From Brachycybe producta (Eukaryota > Arthropoda > Diplopoda > Playtdesmida > Andrognathidae), in the NCBI GenBank assembly GCA_036925085.1, contig JAUPFP010000026.1:1777001-1841000 (forward strand): 64,000 nt of DNA, written 5' to 3'. The position numbers and the translations under genes are program-made. Positions 46,101 through 55,100 of the stretch are shown piece after piece. Numbering within the stretch: the stretch's first letter is position 1; each line of letters begins with the position of its first letter. The notes below the pieces were generated by a model. That model did no database searches. It saw only the letters and a program-made list of their open reading frames with translations, and was not told the origin of the DNA.

Positions 46101-49100
46101 TACCAATCGGCGTCAGGTTGTTTCCTGGCGTCGGATGGGAAACGCTACTTCGTTGGGGAGTACCCTACCCAGCAGTTCCGTAAGGACGGGTCTAAATCCA
46201 AAAAGAAGTCCGGAGCTGCTCGGTACACCGCCAGGATGAAAGCCCTGGCGAAGAGGGAGGCACAGTTGGAGCGGACGAAGGCTGCCTTGGCGAAGTTTAT
46301 GCCGGCAGTGGGTCTTCTCCCTGTGTCGCCAGCTCATCCTGAGGGAGCTGCTGGTGCTGCCTGGCCTGTTGGTCAGCCTCCAGTTTCGGGACCAACCGAA
46401 GCGGAGGCTGGCTGTTCAAGCTGGCAGTCTGCAACTCCCAAGAGGGACCGAAGAGCGGAAAAGAAGGCCAATCAGCCTTCTCCTCCCGCTCCGAGGAAGA
46501 GCACTCACGCCAGTGGTGGTGGTGGTCAGGGACAGAAACGTCCCCGCCCTTTCACCCCACCTTTGGCCAGTAATCCGGTGGGAAAGAAGGCTAAGACCTC
46601 TCGTGGAGGTCCGGCCGGCTTTCCCAAAGGAAAGTGGAGCCAGGAGGACCGCTTGCGGTACCACCAGGCACAAGCGGCCAGATGTGCTGCCCTTGTCCTG
46701 CGGGACAAGAAGGCTGCACCCCGTCGGGAGTTTGAGCTCCAGGCCTCTCAGTTTCCGCCCCTGCGGGAAGCTGATGCCCGGAACCCGCTCAGTACAGGGG
46801 AACCTCCCGTCGGAGTTGGTGCCACTCCTATTCCGAGTGCCACCACGGCCGCTGGCCAACAGCGTATCGCCCAGAGGGGGGTGATACAAGCTGCCAAGGC
46901 ACCTCACCAGGGTGCGGCAGTTAAACCTGTTGGTGGCAAGGGTCAGCCGACCCTTGCCCCGGAGAAGAGAAATCTTCCCCGGGACGGAAAGGGACGCTTC
47001 GTGGCGACACGAGCATCCTCGACCGTCGTTTCGGCTACGGGAGCTAGTTCAAAGACTAGTACAGCTTCGGCTAGAACGTCTGCGACTAGTAAGTCCGGTC
47101 AATCGAAGGGGGTTCACCACCCTCCTAAGACTGACCGGCCCGGTAAGTCTGTGAGCTTCGGTGCGTCCAGCTCACAGCACGGTGAACCTTCTTCTCATGA
47201 AAAGAATAAAAAGAAAAAGAAGAAAAAGAAGGGCAAGAAGGCCCATCATGAGAAGAAGGGAGGTCCGAAAGCTTCCACCCGTGTGTCCCAGGGGACTGGT
47301 GGTGGTGGAAGTATCGGGACCGAGGAGGAGGAGTCCCGACACGGTGCGACCGTGTCGGCCGGGAGCCAACCGCACCATACCCGTCATAGCAGGACGGCGC
47401 GGATGGATGATCGGTCAATGCGAGACGTTGTTCTCGGAATACCGTCATCCTCCCCGAAGGTGGTGGCGGTACCGAACTTGTCAGTTCGGTCGGTGGGAAC
47501 TCTCCACCGGGTCAGCTCACCGTTACCTAGCGGTGGGGGCAGCCCGGCGGGGAAAAATGACGTTCCCGCCAAACGTGGTCCCGTGCCTTCCATTGGAAGG
47601 ACACCCTTCTCTCCGGGTCCTGATGATGGGGTCTTTGCGGCCCTAGGACCGGAAGAAAGAGCCAAGTCTCCTGAGCCCGAGGGCGAGGGTCGACACTTTG
47701 GTGCGGAGCCTCCGTATTCAGAAGGAGAGGTCTTTCTGAATAACCGGCTTGGTCTGTGGCAGGACCAGCCGGGAATGGAGGGGTACCAATACCACGGATA
47801 CTATCGTCTGGGAGAGCCACTCCCAGTTCCGTGGACGCCGTCGTTGCCGTCATTTGCCATGCGATATGTGCTGGCATTTGGCAGTACAGACTATCCGGTG
47901 TTGCTGGTCGTCAACCCGGTAAGGAGATGCTTCGCTGTTCTAGACGTGGTGGGGACAGGAGCTGGGCTCGTACGTATAGCCCAGCTCGCGGCCCCATACG
48001 TCCAGCGTCTCCTTGGCTGCGACTTGGAAGGAATGCTGGGAGAATTTGTCACCCACCCTCTACGAGGTAGCGTGTCCGATCCCGCGGCCGCCCTCGTAGA
48101 CCTTCTGACAAGTCGGACTCTTCGTCAGAGTCCGCAACTTGACACACTTGCCGTCGAAGCGTTTCGACAGCAAGAGGTGTTAAGACTCAGGGGGACTGAT
48201 TTCGATGTCGGTCTCGGGTGGAGAAACACCCGGATGTGTTCGTGGTGGATACGTCGGTGGATGTCGGAGTGGATGGTGGCTCCGATGAATCCACCACCGA
48301 AGAAATCAGTCTGAAACTGAGTGGGGGTCATGGGCGCAATCCTTGCTGGCTCAGCCGACCTGATCCCGGGGCGGATCAGGGAAGTTGAGAGGATTGTGAC
48401 GACCCAGTTCTGCTCCTTTTTGGAGCAGAACTAAAACCCATGTCGTCTGCTAGGCACTTGTTAAATTCATTGCCAAGCAGACGACAAAATGGCCAGCAAG
48501 GGTCCCTGTCCTCCCCCAGGTGGAGCAGCCTGGGGGTGTATATAATGGCGGCGGCCATTGTATACTGGACAGTGGAGTGAAACCCTTAGATGTGTGTGGA
48601 TGTGTTTGCTCTCATCTCAATCAACAGGTGGCCAAGATGGCCACCATTCATCTCTTTGTTGCCTTTGTGTAAGGAGGTCATTAACCTCTCCTCCTGGCTG
48701 GGATTAGCCAGGAGTGCATCTTTTATTTCATCTATTTGCATCTCTTTGTTGGCTCTCTGCTGGTAGAATTACCAGCAGATAGTGCCTTTAATAGTGAGTG
48801 TTTTACTGGTTTATTCTATTGAATAAATTACTGTTTATTTTCACTCTCTATAACCACTGTGTCCGTGTCTCCTCTTTATTGATAACTGGGGAAGTTACCG
48901 CGGGGAGGGTGGGGGTTGTCGGCTGGGGTTGCCGCCCACCACCGTCCTGTTTTCGGCATGTGCATCATCGTGTCGGCCGGTGCTTCGCGCGCGGTTTATC
49001 CACGGTAGGATTCATCGGGAATCTACCGTGGATTCCTCGTCTTGTTCGGCGGTCTTCGTCCGTCGACTTGCGGCGTGGAGGATCCTCCGATCGGCGCTAC

Positions 49101-52100
49101 CCGTGGCATGGACGGGTACAAGAGGAGGGCTGGCCAGCGCTTCGACCCGTCCCAAGGAGGGTCAGCGACGGTAAGTTAAGTCAAATTTACTGTTGGTATT
49201 GTAGCGACCAAGTCGGGTCGTTACACTCCCCTGGTCGAACTGTCTTCTGAGTGGGGTCTCCCCCTCTCAACTTAGACGGCTCTTCCAGCCCTACCACAAT
49301 GGCAGCCTCCACAGCTTGAGCCGTGGCTACACCCTCTCCTGATTCCAGGGCAACAGGTGCATTACCCACATTTTCAAGCCAGATATCGTACGTGCCAAGC
49401 CGGTTAGCTGCAGTGATACCTGCTACTGCCAACACACCATGTCCACCTAAGGCTTTCCGGTGCGGCTCCACGAGAAGCAGCTGGCCAGGGCCGGCATGCT
49501 CTACCAACGTCACGGATACGACACGTCGTACGTGGGCTGGTAGCCAGACATTCTCCCTCAGTCGCAGAGAACAAACTTCTCCGGGCCCGATAGAGGTTCT
49601 GGTCTCGGGCAGCTCTGGTGAAACAATGTTCACCCACCCGTCAACCTTCTCGAGTGCAGGCGGCTCCACTGGGAGTTGCCGTCCCGGAGGCAAAGCCCCT
49701 GGTATCGGCGATGGAATTGCTTCCACCTCCCTAGGTTCTGCAAGCGCTCGATCGGTGAATGCAGCTTGGAGGGCATCTGGATGTGCCGTCCAGACATCCT
49801 CCCGGAAGTAAACCTTCCGGTGCACGATATCTACCATCAAGCCGAAGCGTGAGGCGTGATCAACGCCCAACAACGCTTCGCCCTCTCCTTTCACCAGAAG
49901 GAGAGGCACCTTGATGGTTTTCTTGTGGATGGTCAATTCCACATTAGTGACCCCTACTACCTCGATGGAGTGCCCACCCATTCCAAGAAGGAATGAAGGA
50001 ACCGCCAGTTCCTCTACAGGCAACTCCATCACTCGTGCCACCGTTATGCTTAGGACCGACACATCGGCCCCGGTGTCTACGATCATCTCCAAGAGACGAT
50101 CGCCTATCGGCACCCACACCCTTGGTGAACCTACATCGTAGGCCCGGCTCTGAAGCTCAGGAATGGGAACCCGCGGGTTCCCACCATCGATCTTCTGCAT
50201 CCCGTCCACCTCACCGTCCCCACCAGACGGTAATTCCAGACTTGCAGAAGACTGGGGAACAGTCTCAGAAACCAGACTCCCCAGGCACAACAGGAGGTAT
50301 GGGCACACCAACTCCTCCCGCCTGTTCGATGAGCGCACGATCCAGCACCTCACCACTAGGCATGTAGGGTGAGGGGGCAAACCAGCGATCCAGCTGACTG
50401 CACACGGCCTCCAATGTGGGGCATGGTGATGGAAATACCCACTGGGTAATTTCCGGGTCCGCAGACCTCGCCAGAGGCACCCCTGCCTTTCTGCAGGACA
50501 TCCACATATTTGGAGACCGCCCGGAGGTACGTCCCTCGCTCAGAACCCAGGCCCTGACAGGCACCTGAGTTTTGAAGCTTTACCGGTCGCACACCACTCA
50601 GTTCGGTGGCGACCGGCGGCGGTTTAACGAGGATTTCTCCTCGTCCCCCCTCGGCTCAATCGTTGACCAGGACAGTCGTCCTTCCAAACAAAGGACATCT
50701 ATCCCGTAGGCAATCTCAATGAGTTGCTGCTCGGATAGCCCGGCCAAAAAGGCCCGGCCCTCACGTGCAGTCTCATCCGGGATTTCCACCATGCCCCTAC
50801 GGGGTTGACCGCCCCGTCCAACCGGACGGGCGGCGGTGGAAACTTGGACATTCGGCCACGGCCGATCGTCCACCCCGGTGAGATCACCATCGGACTCACT
50901 GTCTTCCAACGGGTATTCTTCCGGAAGAATGTCATGGCGGCATTTCCGCACCGTGACCCAGTCCTCCGGGAAATCCCCGTCTACGCTACCGCTGGGTTCC
51001 TCTGTTTCCAGAGGATCTCCGCCTTCCGCCCCCAAGGGGACGGTTGACTATGCGGCCGCACAACTCCAAATCCGCATCCGCACCAAGTTCCCGACCTCCC
51101 GTCGTTACTTTTGGGGCTGTCTCCATTTTTCACCGTAAACGAACGGTAAAATCTGGACAAAGCCACCAGATAACGGGTTTCCACCGTCAAAAACGGTAAA
51201 CTCACGGACAAAAGAACCGTGCAAAACCGTGCTATCACGGACAAAAGTCCGTGTCCTACGGTGAAGTACGGTCAGAGTTTACCTTTACCGGTTTCTACCG
51301 CGGACAAAAGTCCGTTTCCCACGGTGTACTTCTCGGTAAAAGACCTTTTACCACTTTCGACCGTGGATCAACGGACCAAAGTCCGTACACCACGGTGTAC
51401 TTGCGGTCAAACACCTTACACCAGCGAAAACCACGGTACCACAGACCGTAGTCCGTGCCCCACGGTAATTCGATGGTAAATTTACCGTTAACCGCGGTAC
51501 AACGGACCGGAGTTCGTTCCCCACGGTACAACGGACCGGAGTCCGTTCCCCACGGTGAGCAACGGTAAATCGACGGTGAAACGGTGGTTTCCGCCGCTGT
51601 CCCACGGACCAAAGTCCATGCCCAGTGGCGTACTTTCACCGCACGGTGATTCGACCGACTAAACGGTCGAATACATGGTAAATCACCGTGCGAGAGGCGG
51701 GGTACAGGTACCCGGCGCCTCCACCAATTGTAACGTCCCGCCGGAACGTTACAATACCCCGGTAAGTTCACCCCCAAAACGGACGTAAAACTTACCGCTT
51801 ACCGGCTCCTTACGGGGACGGGACCGTACCCGTAGCCGCCGCCCCCACGGTGTACCCCTCGGGATGTGTCGGCTCCAGGAGCCACCCACGACGGACACGA
51901 CGAAAAACCACGCCGCCACGCCGAGATGGGCTTATGGGGCTAATGGGCTTATGGAGCATACGAACAAAACCGTAATGGAAACCATCAAGCGGTACCTTGA
52001 TCTCCTCAAGGAACAGCGTGACTGGTGGGATAAATTACGGCCCTCCGTGTGGGCTTATAACACAGCTGTCCAGGAGAGTACACAGGTCTCTCCGTATCAG

Positions 52101-55100
52101 TTGTTGTTTGGCCGTCAGCCTCGGGTGGAGATTGATAACCTCCTTCCAAACGGTCTAGTCCGCGACTTGCCTGACCAGCAAGCCGTGGAAGAGCAGGCTC
52201 GTCAATGTTTGACGGCTGCTCAGAGAAGGCAGAAAGAGCGGTATGACGCTGGCCGTGTCGAGCCTCCTCTATATCAGCCTGGTGATCAGGTGTGGATTAG
52301 AGATTGTAACGTCCCGCTGGACCGTTAAAATACCCGGTAAGTAAAAACGCAAAACTGCCGTCAAACTTACCAACAACAGGCTCCGCACGGGGACGGGACC
52401 GTACCTGTAGCCGTCTCTCACACGGTGTCCCTGGAGACGTGTCGGCTCCCTGGAGCCCCCCTCGACGGACACGGACGAGAACCACGCCGCCACGCTGCTG
52501 TGGACTTACTCCCACCCTGGCTCTGCCAATTTGTCTTTTTGCTCTTCTTCCCTCCGGTCTTGGCAGTAGCTCCATCCGATCCATCCTTGACCGTAGTCTT
52601 GGTTTCTGGTACCGTCAAGGTACGGGCAGGTATCTCCCGCTGTCAGCAGGTCGGCCTCGACCATCATTGCCTCAGCAGTAAAGTCGCTTACCGTCTCGGC
52701 CCTTGATCCCCAGAGAGGTTTGAGGATCACTGGCTGCAGTTTCTTCTTGAACCAGAGGAGTCGACAAGACTCCTCTCGAGGAGAAATTCGTTCCGCTAGC
52801 TCAATGACGCACCAGTTGAATGCCTTGTGATTCCGTAGGCCCCTGCATTATTGCTTCGAAATGATCGAAACAGGCCTGAGCCTGATTCTTGGTTCCAAAG
52901 TGCGAAACATGGCCAGGTCAGGTTCGGCTCTAATTCCACCAAACTGGCGTAATATTCTTCAGCCGGACCATCGAGCAGGTACGTCAAGTGGCTGCACCTG
53001 GCCTCGTCTATTCAGCGCTGAGCTCGAGCCTTGGCTTAGAACTGCCGGAGAAAAGGCATCATGTCCTCTCGTCCATCATACCATATGAACGAGTGGACTG
53101 GGTAAAAAAAAACGCCTGGATCTTCGACTGGATTGCCGGAGCAGGCGTGCACGGCACTTTACTTACCCGCCGTGGTGCCCTGCTCCGGTTCCCCGAAGTC
53201 TCGGCATAGAGCTCAGCCTCCATGGGTTCCACCAAGTGGACCCTCGGTCACTAAACGGCCGGAGGAACTCCGCGAGCAACTCCCGTAGGAGCAGTCCAAG
53301 CTCCTCCTGTCCAAGCTCCTCCGCCCAGTCGAAACCGGCGGTGCCTTCCTCCGTAAACCTCTCGGGTGCATGGGCGATGGTGTAAACCGTGGTTGCCCTC
53401 CCATGGGTAGATGTCCCTGCACCTGCGGGACATCTATTTCCCGGGTAATTGACCGAAGTTGCTCCTCGGACATCGACACCAACCAGGCTGCCGAATCCAA
53501 CTGGTACTCCGTCTCTTCTTCCAAGAGACCACCCTCGCGTCCAACCGGACTAGAGGCAGTGGAGGCTAGCATGCCAGCCATTGGCCGCACGCCTGTCCCA
53601 GCTGGGGTCCTTGCAACCCTTTCTACAAAGTCCACTGGTGCTCTGTCGGAGACAGTGCCACCACAGTGCGGACACACTGTTACAAAGTCTCCATACAGAG
53701 GTCGGTCCATAGGGACACCCCCTACTGCACATTCCTCCTCGGAACCACCGTTCCCGTTGACAGCAACCTCAACCAGTTGTTGCCCCTCCAGTCGAATACC
53801 ATGGCCCATGGTGCGGGAATGCAACTCCAGTCCCTCCATTACACCGCTTCCCCAACCAGTCATTGGAGAAACAAGGTCTTGGCCGTCTTCCACTATGCGA
53901 ACATGGGCAGAAATGGCCACCAACTGTAACGGGGACTCTACCAGTGAAATCCGGTGAATTCACGGAACAAAAGTTCGTGAAACACCGTCAAACAACGGTA
54001 GAATAGTAAACAACCACGGTGTCACAGACAAAAGTCTATGTCCCACGGTTAACTTCATGGTTGGAGTCTCTTACCATTTTCGCCCGGAGGTATACGGACA
54101 AAAGTTCGCAATCCACTGTCTACTAACGGTAAAACTCCCTTTTTACCGTGTTCTACCGGTCGTGCACGGTAACCACCGGGCTACCGGTACACTGATGGTA
54201 AGTTCCCGTTACCCCACGTTCGATCATTCCTGCACAGTCAACCACCGTGCCCACCGATCTATTATCGAATAACCTAGGCCTTTTCCCGGTAACCACCGTG
54301 GTATAATGGACAACCTGTCCGTGTCCCACAGTCCTTTACCGGATTACTATGGCCTAAGCCGTTTTCCACCGTAGTTCCGTGGACTCGTTTCGCGTACTAA
54401 CGACTCCGGTCTACCAACCGCACAAGAGGCTAGTGGTAGCTAGCGCTACCCGGCACCTCCAGCATTTGTAACAACCCGGCTGGTCGCCACAACACCCTGG
54501 CAAAACTTCTCCGTCTCACCAGTCTCTGACTCCCTTGGGACGGGATCCTAGCGCTGGCTAGACCTCTTGTCCGCCCGTGTCCTGGGAAGCGACAGTTGAG
54601 TCGCCCATGCCAAATATCGTCGGACGGAAGACCGACGAATCGACGAGGGAATCCACAGTGAATCCCCAATGGATCTCACCGTGGCGCCGACGCGAAGTAC
54701 CGGCCGAAAATGACGGAAACAGTACGGCGTGGTGTCGGTGTCTTCCCACCGGCGTAACCCCACCCTCCCTGTGGTAACTTCCCCAAAATAATTACACGGA
54801 CACCAGTGTGTAGTTGTATAAATAAAGATAATTTATTCAATAAACAATAAAGAAACACTTACTATGAATTAAACAAACAACGGCTGGTTAATCCAACCAG
54901 CAGAGGAGAACACAATTCCAGCCAAAAAGAACAAAGAAGATGCACAAATGGTGGCCATCTTGGCCACCCACAAAAACAGCAAAACACATCCACTCTCCTT
55001 TCAGCTGTAGGGTCTAACACACACTGCCCATCCTTAATGGCGGCCTTGCCATTAAGTACCCCCAGGCTGCTCCACCTGGGGGTTGACAGTCTCTACCTGG

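Larger units (their letters stand above)
36773..49225 (+). mobile_element. Ty3/gypsy element A: young, nearly full-length (12.45 kb)
   Basis: LTRs 36773-37604 (832 bp) and 48395-49225 (831 bp) differ at only seven or eight positions by eye. CTCC lies on both sides (36769-36772, 49226-49229), and removing A restores continuous pol homology of B. Order: LTR, primer site 37607-37624, palindrome leader, gag 38189-39892, pol from 40081, very long extension to 48314, polypurine tract 48379-48394, LTR. Pol carries three small frameshifts, so it is not autonomous as it stands. Confidence 0.95.
29490..51926 (-). mobile_element. Ty3/gypsy element B, gag-deleted, interrupted by A and a solo LTR
   Basis: Minus orientation. 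3' LTR 29490-30286, polypurine tract complement of 30287-30302, extension region to about 33390, integrase to RT 34173-36768, protease region 49230-50592, gag N-terminus 50598-51035, leader to 51708, primer site 51709-51726, and only 198 bp of 5' LTR (51729-51926). Hosts solo LTR S (33396-34172) and element A (36773-49225). Capsid and nucleocapsid are deleted, so it depended on helpers if it was ever mobile in this form. Confidence 0.85.

Noticed and set aside
43818-48314. Retroviral envelope gene
   Set aside because: No signal peptide, furin-like site or fusion peptide is visible, and the frame appears continuous with integrase; only one hydrophobic segment is present.
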